Below, piece by piece: positions 22,255 through 34,276 of a DNA stretch of 64,000 bases. The notes under the pieces were generated by a model. It ran no database searches. It was not told where the DNA came from and saw nothing but the letters and a program-made list of their open reading frames with translations. The stretch comes from Melitaea cinxia (Eukaryota > Arthropoda > Insecta > Lepidoptera > Nymphalidae). Every line of letters starts with the position of its first letter. Within the stretch, counting starts at the first letter, position 1. A program made the translations under genes and the position numbers. Location of the stretch: assembly GCF_905220565.1 (NCBI RefSeq), contig NC_059419.1, positions 3,472,001 to 3,536,000 of the forward strand. Reading direction: 5' to 3'.

Positions 22255-22480
22255 CAGTCGAGTGGGGATGAAACCAATGCGTCCTAGACTGCACAATCCC
22301 GTTTGCAATCCCAGGGAATATCTCGCGAGAACGGCGTCGGAAATAAATGTCTTAGTGCGATTCCTCTCATCGTTCAATTTTCGGTAGTTTAGCCGGTGTT
22401 ATGAGAAGTTACACCGACCTAACCCTGTACGGGACTCGCCCGAATTCCTAAGGGAAGTGATTACGATTTCTACTCTTGAA
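22255..22480. other. GC-rich island, unassigned
   Basis: It contains 'atctcgcgagaacggcgtcgg', 'tttagccggtgttatgag' and 'ctgtacgggactcgcccg'. Both strands carry stops in all frames over most of it. It resembles the GC-rich parts of degraded retroelements, but I cannot name one. Confidence 0.3.
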
Positions 22481-22648
22481 ATGAATACTGTATTTAGCGA
22501 TTACTGTTATAATTCTATGTAAAGTAAATTTATAATATTTATATTTCTTCTCCTCGCGTCGAAGTCGCAGCAACAGGTCAAAGAAAATAAATTACTATAG
22601 AGAGAGAAAACACAGTTGATAAATCTCTCCATTCTTACTTATTTTGTA

Positions 22649-22980
22649 CTAGCTGTGCCCACGACTTCTTCCGCGTGCAATTTAACAAAAAAGTTATTGT
22701 TCAGTTCGTAGAGTTATAAAATAAATATATTTCTAAAATAAAAGTAGCCTAAGTTACTCCTTATTATATCAGCTATCTGCCAGTGAAAGTCCCGTCAAAG
22801 TCGGTTCAGCCGTTTTAGAGATTAGCCGGAACAAACAGACAGACACAGACAAAAATTGTAAAAAAAAAATATTTTGGTATATGTACCGTGGATACATCCA
22901 TATTATTATGCATTCAGTAAAAAGCGGTTATTTTAATATTACAAATAGACACTCCAATTTTATTTATTTGTATAGATTAA
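22649..22980 (-). mobile_element. Helitron-like remnant
   Basis: The minus-strand 3' end is 'gcacgcggaagaagtcgtgggcacagCTAG|T' (ACTAG at 22648-22652 on plus), with a hairpin just before CTAG. Farther in are 'ccggctaatctctaaaacggctgaaccgac', typical of lepidopteran repeats, and a run of TCTG/GTCTG. The 5' portion probably reaches 22980 (tagacactccaattttatttat). The 110-codon frame at 22881-23213 begins in this repeat and is rejected as a gene. Confidence 0.6.
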
Positions 22981-25572
22981 GTTTTAAATCTATGAAGCGA
23001 ACGATTATAATAAGGCTTCTAAATGTTCGTCGAACGGAAGACGGAAGGGCTGAGATGATTTCTTATACAGAAAAATATCTTATGATTTTTCTTCGTGACA
23101 GCTGTCATGTGCATATACAGAGAGTCTTGAGGCCTAGCTTGGGGCTATTATTGAATGTGACAGAAATAAAGTCAAATTTTCATACTTATATATTTCAAAT
23201 GATTTTTTTTTAAATCAGTAGTGATCTGAAAAACCGATAACATATTGTCTTTTATTTTAAAAAAAATTTGCATCTACAAAGCTATCAATTTTTTTTATGA
23301 ACGCCTACTTTCGAGTGCTTTAGCTAGTATGGGCTTTAAGAGTTTAATGGGCTCAAGCTTTGACTCTCCTCCCTCTTAAGAAAATTAATGTCTGCCCAAT
23401 TGCTCTGTCAAATATAATTATTGGATGTTTCTAAAAGTTCTATGTTTGTTTAACATATTTTATAGAATGCAACTAACAGCAAAATTATTTAGTAACCATA
23501 TCTGGTACTATTTTATCAATAAAGTAATAGGTTGTATAGAGTATTATTACTGGCTTCATATTTTTTATTGGCCGCATTCCAAAAGGATTGATAGCAGTAA
23601 TTGCGCAATTATTTCTTGCGGTTATTTCTAAATAAATTAGTAGTTACCTTATAACAATTAATTAATCTTGCACAAAGATGTTAACTAAAATATTTGTTAG
23701 ATTCTAGATTAAATAATGATGATTATAAAAATAAATAATTATTATGCATTGCGTAAATACGTTATCCAAACTTTGTACTATGAGTACTCTGAACGGGTTT
23801 ATCCCCTTTGCCTATTCGCTCGTCACATTAGCTAGCTACCATTACGGTAAGCAGTACATTCCCTATACCTCTCTTTGAACTGACCCTTAACATATAAATA
23901 TTAATATATAAACAAATGAATACGTAGATTATAGGTAAGTAATAATGAATTCGTAAATAAGTCGTATAGTAACGAATATAATTCAAATTCAAATTTGTAT
24001 TTTCTTATATGAATTATAACTTAGAAATTTTAACTTACTCTTCAGATGTATTGAGAAGCATTACGTTTGACACAAAGCAGTCACTCACATAGTAAATAAT
24101 GGACGTCATGTCGCTTAACCAGATAAAACATGCGTCTACGACCTGTACGATATTTATGTAGATTTCTATTAAACTAAATTATGGTTAATAAATTAAGTAT
24201 AAGAATTCACTCTAACATTCTTCGTCAAAGACAATGTAACATTCCAATCCTATAAAGGCCTACCACAGACGTGTTATTGCACTATAAACTTTATTTTTGT
24301 TGCCTTACGAACTGAGCGGATTAAGGTTGAAATACGTTAAAGGCAAACGCGGGAGCGATTTTATATCACTTAAGTTCGCAATGTAGTTCGCTTTTTCTTT
24401 GCAAATATTTAAATGAATTTTCTTTTCCAAACTTATAATGTACTCATCCGGATATGTGAACTATATTTAAATTTATGCTCATTTTAAAAAATATTACAAA
24501 ATAGGATACATTCTTCAAAATTATTAAAGATAAAATAGAAGTCGGTTAATAAAAGTTATGGAATATTTCACCATTATATATTTTAATATTACAGTAAAAA
24601 ATTACTAAATATTCCATGTCATAGAATCATATGACATACACACATGTACTGTACAATTAGACTGCCAAAAAATCTACTGACCACCCGCTACCTCTCATGA
24701 CACAAAAACGCTTTACCGCTACATGTGAATCCACTCTTATTGCTATACGAAGTCAGCCCGATCATCAGTCACACAAGGCGTTTGATTTATCGTACGTACG
24801 TATTTGAAACGGTTTCCTATACGGATGAAACGATCGCTTACAACGCCCTCTGTGTATTATTGATATTATTGAATTGTAATAGCGTTGTGCGCATAAAGCG
24901 TGGGGCTAAGTGATGTTTATTGTAACTAATTTAATAAAAAAAGCTTATATTGATCTATAAATAAATTTTATTTCGCTATACTGCGAATATGTAAAAACTA
25001 TTATTTAAGAATCGGTACAAAGCTTATGTAATTTTTGCGTGGCAGTGTAGAAAATCAAAAAAGGGGACTCGTTTTTTAAAGGATAATTATGCAACTGAAA
25101 TTATTATAATTTTTTATAATCGTAATGTGGAATGATTTTAAAATTAGAGTTCTTTCAGAAGGTTCTTTAAACAATGCAATATTTAAATGAATATTAGTAG
25201 TAATTAATATCAAGACATTAACTATTTGTCTTAGGTACTTCATCTACTAGATCTGTTTTATAAAATAAATTTTAAGTTACGCTTGTAATATTTTTAAATT
25301 AATCTAAAACCTACACGTGAGCAAAACACGTGGTTATTTTAGTTTTTAACATAATTCTTATTAAAATAATACCATATTATACCATAGTTTAAAATATATT
25401 TCAACTAATAGAACAAACTTTGCTAAGTTGATTCAGTTGAGTAAAATCAGTTAAGTTATTCAAACTAGTTAACTCGTTATGAAAGCTGTCAGCTCCAACT
25501 ACAGTACCCACGTGCCAGACACGCACTTGGCCCATATCTATATATATAAATATATTTCATATGTATATGTAT
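22981..25572. other. Long sparse stretch
   Basis: It is mostly AT-rich single-copy-looking DNA. 24650-24915 is GC-richer (ccacccgctacctctcatgac..., tacaacgccctctgtg) and holds a 62-codon frame with no domain. No repeat family from this window was recognised. Confidence 0.4.
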
Positions 25573-25828
25573 AGGCGCAACGGTCACAGCCATGGATTGT
25601 GCCTGTTACGCTGGCGGTTGCGGGTTCGATCCCCGCACATGACAAACATTTGTATTGGCCATGCAGGTGTTTGTCGTGGTCTGGGTGTTTGTGCAGTCCT
25701 TGTGGGTCTCCCCGCCGTGCCTCGGAGAGCACGTCAAGCCATCGGTCCCGGTTGTTAAGTTTTGATCCTTCTCCTACATGGGGAAAGAGGCCTATTCCCA
25801 GGAGTGGGATATTACAGACTGAAGCGTA
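25573..25828 (+). mobile_element. SINE-1, head type 1, internal deletion
   Basis: The head is 'ggcgcaacggtcacagcc' and 'ggttgcgggttcgatcccc'. The body is intact through 'cctcggagagcacgtcaagcc' and 'cggtcccggttgtta'. About 80 bases are missing (the 'gatagcgatcg...ggattaagc' segment) before 'ttgatccttctcctacatggggaaagaggcc' and the usual 3' end. Small frames on both strands here are shadows. Confidence 0.85.
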
Positions 25829-25829
25829 A

Positions 25830-26198
25830 TATCGAGAGTTGTTGAAAAAAATTTTTTCTGTCGCTTAATCATAATAAAACTATGTAAAATTATTTACAGT
25901 ATTTACTTGAGTAAAATTTCAATCTGTATCGAACCTTTAAAAAATAAGTAGCGTTTAAAAATAAAATATTGCAAAAACGTTAATACAAACCTCACGTTAA
26001 TGCACCTCTATAAAGCTGAAAATTTTATTTCATTTATTTAACTTTAAAAGTTTTATACTTGACATATAATTAAAAAAAACTGAATATGTTATACTTGCCT
26101 TGAATAGAAAGTGTCTCTTTTTGATTGTCTGTATGTTATAAAACATTACTTCGAGTAAAATTATGAATATTATTTATAATATTCAGAATACTACACAT
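25830..26198. other. AT-rich stretch, nothing identified
   Basis: No feature is supported. It leads into the (CAGT)n run at 26199. Confidence 0.4.
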
Positions 26199-26217
26199 CA
26201 GTCAGTCAGTCAGTCAG
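26199..26217. repeat. (CAGT)n tract at the LINE 3' end
   Basis: Nearly five CAGT units lie immediately outside the minus-strand RTE copy, where other copies carry (ATC/GAT)n. It is probably the element's tail. Confidence 0.75.
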
Positions 26218-26775
26218 CTCAGCCTATTGCAGTCCACTGCTGGACATAGGCCTCCCCAAGTTTTCTCATCTTACGTAGACCGTCGGTCCAACGGGCCGGA
26301 GGACTTCCCACACTGCGTTTGCCAAGACGCAGTCTCCACTCCAGGACCAGTCTACTCCAACGGCCATCGGTCCTGCGACACAGATGACCAGCCCACTGCC
26401 ACTTCAACTTGCTAATTCTGTGGGCTATGTCGGTTACTTTCGTTCTCTCGCGGATAGTCTCATTTTTAATCCTATCTTTGAGAGAGACCCTAAGCATAGC
26501 CCGTTCCATTGCACGTTGAGCGACTTTAAACTTATGGACCAGTCCCTTCGTCACTGTCTACGTCTCAGCTCCGTAGGTTAACAAAGGCAAGACGCATTGC
26601 TCAAAGACTTATGTCTTCAAGCATTGCGGAATCTTCGAATTGAAGACTCGACGAAGCCTACCAAACGCCGCCCAGCCCAATCGAATCCTCCTATCGGCCT
26701 CCTTCTCTAAGTTGTTGCGGTCTAGTTATCCAACTAAATGGCTATGGCCTAGGTAAATATAATCCTGAACAAATA
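26218..26775 (-). pseudogene. RTE-type LINE, C-terminal RT fragment
   Basis: On the minus strand it starts near 'VQDYIYLGH', then NNLEKEADRRIRLGWAAFG, the TYGAET region, KGLVHKFKVAQRAMERAML, SLKDRIKNETIRERTKV, KWQWAGHLCRRTDGRWS, and ends LGEAYVQQWTAIG followed by a stop, the normal end of this family. The region 26219-26554 is one clean frame of 111 codons; a frameshift separates it from the upstream part. A short deletion removes the 'RDWMRAAEDREVW' region before LGEAY. It lacks all catalytic RT motifs and is dead. Confidence 0.85.
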
Positions 26776-28812
26776 ATAATAAATAAATAACGTAGCACGC
26801 TGTGTATCGCTATCAATATATATTACAATTATTCGAATAACAAACAATAACTTTAATGTACGGAGTCCATACGCGAAGTAATCGGTTGGTTTCCGTTGAA
26901 AAGCTATGCTGCATCACGGCTCCCGGATTATTGTGTGAGTCAATTTTGTTGTACACTACCGGCCATGTTGATGTATCGAGATAAATATGTATTTCTTGTA
27001 TCATTACTATCGTAAATCCAAAATCCACAAAAATCATTCTATTCAATAGTTAATGTCTGTAGTTAATATCTGATGAAATGCTACTGTCTGGTAATGGAGC
27101 TGTAAGCTGTGATAGTAAATAAATGAAAGCTTCAAACTCAACAGCCTCAGTAGAATTTTCTCCTATATCGGGTTCCGGAAAAGTGAAGTAGAAGAAAATG
27201 TACAATAGTTTGTTTATTTGTTTCTGTATAAGTAATTCAACATGTTCTTCCTTAAATCAATGAGGTGACGAATGGAACTTACTACTCGTTGAAGGAAATA
27301 AATCAATGAGAATTTTGAAATCGTAAAACGCAACAAAAATCGCAAGCTATCGCAATTTACTGATGAAGAACTTTTACATAAACTTAAGTTGGGGTGAATA
27401 TGGGATTGGTCGATGTCGATAATGTTTCGCTGCCATATCTAAATTGAATTGAAACATATATTTTGTTATTTTTTTTTAAATAAAATTCCTTCTTTTTATG
27501 TTATAAATAGTTATATAGCTCGCCGTTATATTCTCGAAACGGTTATATTATTTAACGTCAGCCATAAATATAAATAACATGTCATTGCACCGATACATTA
27601 TCTGTGTTTTGTTCGAATCGCAGCAGCTGCGGTCGCTGGCTGGCAAAACGTCAAAATCACTTCAAAGTAGGTCAAGTTATTAATTCACTTCAGTGCATCG
27701 CGCGAAAAATATTGAATACGAGTTGAAATAACTTTAAAGTCGCATAACAGCGTTTTTGAAACTAGATTTTCGTCTTGGTCACACTCGTTCTATTTGTAAT
27801 CGACGTTATACAGCCTATAACATTGTATACTTTAGTAAGTTTCGAAGAAATTCATTAAAAATAATAATTATATTGAATTATTTATGATTCAAATATAGAC
27901 ATAGCTTGTTGTTTTATAGCCTATATCTTAATATGATATCTTAGGATAATACATAATTTTACAGACGAAAACATATATAAATGATTTGCATTTACTATTG
28001 TAAATATTACCTATTATTAATCGACACATTTATTTCGGCCTAAAGTATAATCGAACATTGTTTGCATTGATTTTAAATTGAATTGAAGCAAGAATTTTAT
28101 GTGAAAACGTTTTATGAATTAAAGCCGCAGCGTCAATAGATCGAGGGATTACTGCGTAAGTGATTTGTAGGAATGCATCTTGCTAATTGACCATAAGTCG
28201 ATAGCGACCAATCGGAAGCTTCCGCTCGTCGAATACTTTCAAGCTGACTGATAATAAGCTTAATAAGCTTTTGTGGTTATTACGTTCTCGATTGTGATTG
28301 GTTATAATTAAAATATGTAGTTGTGTAACAGGAAATATTCTTGTGAATGATTTATTGTGAGCTTGGATGTTATAATGGAACCTATAATTTTTGATGCTGT
28401 CAGTCCATCTGCGTTGAACACCTGTACTGGTTTGATTTTTAAAAGACTAATAAAAAGGAATAATATTTACTTGCTGATATAAATGTAAGCGGCTTAAAGT
28501 ACTTCATAATAATATCTTATCGTGAAGAGAAAACTTCCGTTGCCTTTTTTCGGATATAGAATTCTAATAATAAAAATTGAAGTTGGACTGTTTTGAATAA
28601 ATGGCGTAATAGCTATAGGTCCGCCGCCTATCACACTTCATTATCTGTATCTTTCTTCAATTTTTTTCATGATGTATTTTTGTAAAAGACAATATAAATA
28701 GAAAAAAAAAATAAAGCAATATACGATAGGCGAATAGATTGTGTCCAGATTAACATGTATTAACAATATTTCAGAAAGCCATTAACAGTCAATCAATATT
28801 TTAATATATTGG
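26776..28812. other. Mostly single-copy-looking stretch
   Basis: Two blocks stand out by GC and CpG content: 27600-27790 (including 'tcgcagcagctgcggtcgctggctggc') and 28120-28265 (including 'gtcgatagcgaccaatcggaagcttccgctcg'). They match no repeat here and could be conserved regulatory DNA. The minus-strand frame at 26813-27046 has no recognised domain. Confidence 0.35.
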
Positions 28813-28814
28813 AT

Positions 28815-29045
28815 ACTAGCGACCCACCCCGGCTTCGCACAGTTGCAAAAACGATCGGTGTTCCTCTACTATATAATGCATGTATTATATAGGCACATAT
28901 TAACCTTCCTCTGAAATTACTCTATTTACTAAACAAAACCGAATCAGACTCTATTAAAGATAACCGAATCAAAATCCGTTGCGTAGTTTTAAAGATCTAA
29001 ACATACAAACAGTGGGAAGCGAATTTGTTTTATACTATGTAATGA
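28815..29045 (-). mobile_element. Helitron-like remnant
   Basis: The plus strand starts ACTAG then 'cgacccaccccggcttcgcac', the inverse of the 3' end at 11590-11772. It ends with 'gaagcgaatttgttttatactatgtaatg', the inverse of that copy's start. Both ends agree between the two copies, so this is one family of about 190-235 bp. Confidence 0.65.
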
Positions 29046-29398
29046 TATATTATTGCTTTAAATATATCATAAAAAAATATAACTTTTATGTCAGAAAATT
29101 ATTTGTAACAGAATGAAAAATGACCAAGTCCATTATGAAACCATATCAAAGCGTTATAAATTCTGATGACAATAAAACAATCATTTGATTACTGTTAAAT
29201 CACTAAAGTTCAATAATAACGATTGAGTATTTAAGCTCACTGTTATACGCGCAATCGCCGCTATTGTGAGGCTAGGATTTGAAATCAGGGTTGACAGGCG
29301 TACACGCAACTGTCACACATAATCGTGTTTATAATTAAATGGATTGTGTCTTTTGTGTTTTGATTATGTTTGTGGATATTTCAACTATATATATCGAT

Positions 29399-29620
29399 CC
29401 TTTAATATTATAAAGCTGAACAGTTTATTTGTTTGTTTAATCGAAATAATTTTTGGAACTATTGGTTCGAATTAAAAAAAAAATTTGTGTAAGAAATTCC
29501 ATTTACCGTGAAAGGCTATTTATCCTCAAATTCTTCAATAGCCACATGTCTATTATAGTCTGCACATTGGTAATATTATGTTACGAACATCACTGACAGA
29601 CAGACGACATTTATTTTTGT
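29399..29620 (+). repeat. Rep-D, best copy
   Basis: It begins 'ttaatattataaagctgaacag', then 'tttgtttgtttaatcg', 'ggaactattggttcgaatt', 'aaaggctatttatcc' and 'cagacagacgac'. I recognise the start as a common lepidopteran repeat; other copies lie at 17880, 18055, 21640 and 46080. Confidence 0.6.
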
Positions 29621-29671
29621 TGCTATAAGAATATGGATACTACTTGCCTTTATTTAACTTTTCTTTACTTA

Positions 29672-29807
29672 CGCCGAGTTGCACGAAAAGAAATTAAAAG
29701 TTAAGTAGTGATTCAACTAATTTAATCGCAAGAACTGTATGAAATTTTTGTGATTAAATTAGTTTAATCTCTACTTAAATTTTAATTTTGTTTCGTGCAA
29801 CTCGGCG
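29672..29807. mobile_element. 136-bp MITE with long TIRs and TTA TSD
   Basis: The ends CGCCGAGTTGCACGAAA and its reverse complement continue as imperfect inverted repeats for about 57 bases each, leaving a short unpaired centre. TTA flanks both ends (29669-29671 and 29808-29810), the target pattern of PIF/Harbinger elements. It has no coding capacity. Confidence 0.8.
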
Positions 29808-29810
29808 TTA

Positions 29811-31864
29811 GTGAGATCTAATTTAATAAAATGATAACTTAGGTAAAAAAAAAACTATATGACTTAAAAATGATGATAGTTTACTTAATGTGATAAGCTT
29901 TACATAAATCAATCCCAAATATAAAAATAATTTCAATAATAAAGTCCGTTTTATAGAAATGGCATATGTTGGGTATGAGACAACATACTACGAATGACAG
30001 AAGCAAGGTACTATCAATAATCAGTTGACGTAGGTATGTAATTGTAGGTATCTACGAAGATTCTCTATCATTTTAAACTTTATGTTTAATGCATCACAGC
30101 CCTGTCAATACTCATCACGATTCATATATTCGTATTTGGTAATGCACGTGCTACACATACCGCGTGACTTTGCTCGTCAATTGGTATGTTATTACGCCTA
30201 TTCCGAACACCATCTATGTAATCTATATTCTGAATCAATTTCCATAAGTATGATATGCAATTCAATTTATAATTTTACTTATGTGTGTATTTATGTTGAG
30301 ATAAGTATTAGTAGAGTGTCGGTAAGTCAAAAACAAACCATAAGGTTTAGCGGTGACAATATTTTTTTGAAGTTGGTGGGTTCCATCTCCAATTTACTAG
30401 GGTATTTTTATTTCTGAAAATACTTTTTTCTGGTCTGTATGTTTCTTTTTGGTCATTCCACCATACATTAAAGGTAATGTAAATATCTGCCTTAGTTCTT
30501 CTTATAAATACATCTCATAGACTATTAACTATTACTCTTGGCGGAAATATTATAAGGTAGATAAGCTACATTTTTTTCGTCCGATAAAGAACAGAAAACG
30601 CTTAGTTATCAATCGATCACACAACTATGATATGACATTATATTACATGACATGATATTACACGAAATGGTATTACATGACATAGTGTTAATAATAGTTG
30701 ATTATAATTAATATTAACACTAACGTTTATATTCACTAAACCTTTGACTAATGTTTAGGTATATTTGTATATTTCCACATCTCTGTTATTTTAGGTCTGT
30801 TTACATTTGACAGTTACATCCGATATTAGCGATGTCAGAACACCTAATGTTGATATTTCAAAATACAGCTCGTTCTATGAATCTAATGAAGTCAGATATG
30901 ATTCAAATAAATTTAATCAAACATAGTTCGAATGGCTTGAGGTTGGATTAATTAAGTTAGAATTAGTTTTAAATTTTTTCTTTTCAGTTTACTATATTCC
31001 TATATTTATAAAATAAATGTCCCTTGGTTTAACGGTTCGTAAACAAAATGACTCGTTTGTGATTATAGGAACCAGTTTTTAATGGGTTGCAAAAACGCTA
31101 AAAGACATGTCACATTAAAATGTGAAGTTCACGAAGGTAAAAAGAAAACTAAAAAAAAACAAACATGCTGATTCATATGGAGGGTAGGTGTATAAAAATG
31201 TTTACACTTTGTAAATGTATATAATATATGTATGTAATGTGTAATTTATAAAACAATACACCAAAGATTTGCAAATGTCTTATAAATTATGGTTAGAAAA
31301 CTTCGTTCATTATTTTGATTGATTGCAAAGAAAATATAGACCAGTGCTTAAGCGAGAAACTGTGACTGTCCTAATACTGAGAAAATAAGTATATTTTTGT
31401 TTCATAAGAGGAATCGTATACGGATAGGATCAAACAAATTTTGTTGGATTAACCAGAACTAGTCCATATTTATCCTACTAAAGAGCAAAGGCATCTTCTG
31501 CAATGACGGTTAGTCCATCTCACGCTCCACTACGGATTGACGGATAATATTCATCAATGTAAGAATAAAATTTTATTGCCTTTTTTTATATAGGAAAACT
31601 TTCTCGCCGATGTTTTATTTCATCCGACAAAACACCCAAGCAACCGTAAGTCGATTTATCGCAAAGTAAAAGTAATATAACTCTCTTGTATCTAACTTTC
31701 TGTCTATCGGAAAATTGCTATCTTCACGGATGAATTAAAGAAAAATTATCTTTCAAACAGATACATTTTTCCTGAAGGGTCGGCAACGTACCCATAACTC
31801 CTTTATTGCACATCTCCATGGGTAAGATAGGTCATTCAACAATAGATTTGACTATATATATACT
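29811..31864. other. AT-rich stretch, little identified
   Basis: A 15-bp minisatellite lies at 30634-30693. The 111-codon frame at 30082-30417 has no domain and an unremarkable composition; I do not accept it as a gene. Confidence 0.4.
30634..30693. repeat. 15-bp minisatellite, 4 units
   Basis: There are four consecutive 15-base units of the form GACAT-ATATTACAT with one to several changes each. Confidence 0.75.
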
Positions 31865-32010
31865 CCTCCCGGCCGATTACGGCCACGGCAACTGCATTCA
31901 ACTCCGTTTTTGTCTTTGGTGTGCTCGCGCGTGGCTTATGTAGCCAATTTTTTGTGTAAAAGTCCTCGCACACTGCGGGCACGCTAGCACACATTTGACT
32001 AGTTCTTTAT
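31865..32010. other. GC-rich island, unassigned
   Basis: 'cccggccgattacggccacggc', 'ggtgtgctcgcgcgtggc' and 'gcacactgcgggcacgctagc' form a sharp GC island in AT-rich DNA. It vaguely resembles repeat sequences I have met in Lepidoptera, but no second copy lies in the window. Confidence 0.3.
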
Positions 32011-32788
32011 CTGCACCCTTTTATTAAAAACTATTATATATATAATGTGAAAAAATAAAGCGCTGAATTAGAGGTATATAAATTAATAATAAAGTACCAC
32101 CTTTCCCCCTTTTATCTATTCTCTTTCTATTCTTCTTATATTATCTACTGATCTATTCCTGTGAGTCAGTGTAATATTTTACAATCTTCCTTAACAAAAA
32201 GAATTACAGAATAGTATATTTGATATAAAATATACATGTAATTCTAGCAGACAGTAAAATGTCCAATTGTGTCATAATGCAACCATAATGATATCAATCA
32301 GTCTTTCATTACGATATAATTGTAATAGCAAGATAAAAGCAAGAACGAAAAATAAATGTTCTTTTCAAATACTGGACTCTATTAATACATAATATTAAAA
32401 TTGGAAAAGCCACTGATTTTATCTAAAGATGACAATAATACATTCATTTAAAAAAAATTAATTTCCGATGGAAATTGAAAAAGAACCACTGAAACGATAA
32501 AATGTATTTCGAATATTTCATTTTCATCAAGATTATAATTTATGCCTTTTTGCAAAAATAAATATTATGCTATACAACAAGTACAGTACTATTTAATGGT
32601 ATTCCCAGACTGTACACTGAGGAGGCATTTCAAAATGAGACATTTGTCGTCAAAGAAGAAACAAAAACACATATCACATATATTTCACACATCTTTTAGT
32701 TGATTTTCTTCATTTCACCGTGTAAAAAGTTAGGCTTTAAACAGGCAAACGACAATATTAGTTTTTTTTTTTTTTATGTCACACACAC
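32011..32788. other. AT-rich stretch, nothing identified
   Basis: It ends in a T run at 32763-32775 just before the CR1-like LINE. Confidence 0.4.
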
Positions 32789-32867
32789 ATGTTGTTTATC
32801 ATCACACACTTGCACAATGTTTATGCATTGCATATGTATATAGACACACGAACACAAATGTATAGGC

Positions 32868-34129
32868 GTAGGGCTATTATTGACAAAATATATGACATTG
32901 TAATCAACATTCTGTCTGATGCTGCAGCAACGACGTATCGCAGCAGGTGCCCCAGAAGAAATGGTGACATAGCCGGGTGGAATAGGTATGTCGCAGAGTC
33001 ACACATAGTGGCACGGCTTAAATTTAGAATTTGGGTGGAATAGGGAAAACCGCGCGTGGGAAAAATTTATGAAGAACTGTTACAAAGTAGGAATCATTTT
33101 AAAAGCAAATTAAAGTGGTGTCAAGGCAGACAAGAACAAATAAAAATGGATGTCTTAGCATCAGATTTATCAGAAAAGAATTTTGGAAAATTTTGGAGGG
33201 ATACAAATAAATTAAATATTAGGCCCAGTATCCCCGGAAGCGTAGGGGATAAACAATTTAAAAGTTATTGCGAATGTTTTTAAAGAACATTTCACGGTGA
33301 CATCACTCTTAGACTCTGCATCGGGTAGCAATAGAGACACTGTGTCTGGGAAATCTGTTCAGTTTTTAGCAAAAGATCTGTCTAAAATTATTACTAAAAT
33401 GACGAAAGGAAGGTCTCCTGGGCACGACGGCCTAAGTATAGAACATTTTAGGTATGCCGGTGAGCATCTGCCTAGGTATACTTGCGATGCTTTTTAACTG
33501 TAGTCTGGGACATAACTATTTACCAGAAGCGTTAATGCGTACAATTGTAGTACCTGTTTAATCCGCCGATTGAAGGTCTCAGCAGCGTTCATGTAGGATG
33601 TTGTATCGATGGACAATGCGTCAATAATTTAATCAACGCTGACGACATGGTGCTGCTAAGTCCATCAATCGGGGGGTTAAGAAAATTATTAGAGATTTGC
33701 GAGTCATATGCGAGGGTCCATGGCTTGGTGTTCAATGCTAAGACGACCGACAATTACCTTAAACGGGTCAGCATTAAGTAGAGTCAACAAATACTGCTTA
33801 TTTGAACGATGATGACGATATTGAGAGAGAGCGTAGGGCACTGGCGGTGAGAAGCAATATGCTCGGACGCAGATTCGCACGTGGTACTGCGGGTGTCAAA
33901 ATTACCCTATTCCGGGCTTTTTGTCAGTCCTTTTACTCGGGTGGTCTGTGAGTAAGCTACACGCGTCGAGCCTACAGCACACTACGTGTTCAGTATAACA
34001 ATGCCTTCAGAGTGCTTTTGAGGCTGTCGCGGTTTTGCAGTGCCTCAAGAATGTTCACGAAGGAAATCACGGCTCGCCCTGATTGTTCTATTCAAAAATA
34101 CTGGATAGAAACAATGACGGGCCAACTGA
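32868..34129 (+). pseudogene. CR1/Rex1-like LINE ORF2, broken and internally deleted
   Basis: The order of protein blocks follows this invertebrate LINE family: a linker with KIYDIVINILSDAAATTYRSR and HIVARLKFRIWVE (stop at 33041-33043), KPRVGKIYEELLQSRNHFK to FWRDTNKL, then after a frameshift FLAKDLSKIITKMTKGRSPG (RT motif 1 region). After another shift it reads LAMLFNCSLGHNYLPEALMR and RTIVVPV. It then jumps directly to EGLSSVHVGCCIDGQCVNN with ADDMVLLSPSIGG, so RT motifs 2 to B are missing. The C-terminal blocks RRALAVRSNMLGRRFARGTAG and TRRAYSTLRVQYNNAFRVLL survive. It is non-functional. Confidence 0.8.
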
Positions 34130-34276
34130 AATGATTGTTTTATTTTATTTATTTTATTTTATGTTATTATCATCTTGGTAACAATAACTAACATAGATTA
34201 TAAGTAAATATTGTTACTAACACACTAATACACTATGGATGTACACGTCTGAAGTAAACGCTTATTATTATTATTA
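34130..34276 (+). mobile_element. Probable 3' UTR and (TTA)n tail of the CR1-like LINE
   Basis: AT-rich DNA follows the LINE coding remnant and ends in TTATTATTATTATT at 34262-34275, a simple-repeat tail as expected for this LINE group. Confidence 0.45.

Noticed and set aside
22881..23213. 110-codon plus-strand frame
   Set aside because: It begins inside a Helitron-like repeat and has no recognisable domain.
26813..27046. 77-codon minus frame as an exon
   Set aside because: It reads somewhat protein-like, but both strands are open over part of it, and no splice sites or family were seen.
30082..30417. 111-codon frame as a host gene
   Set aside because: It has no domain, no splice or promoter context, and a composition typical of chance frames in AT-rich DNA.
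30634..30693. CRISPR-like array
   Set aside because: The units are 15 bases with no spacers; it is a eukaryotic minisatellite.
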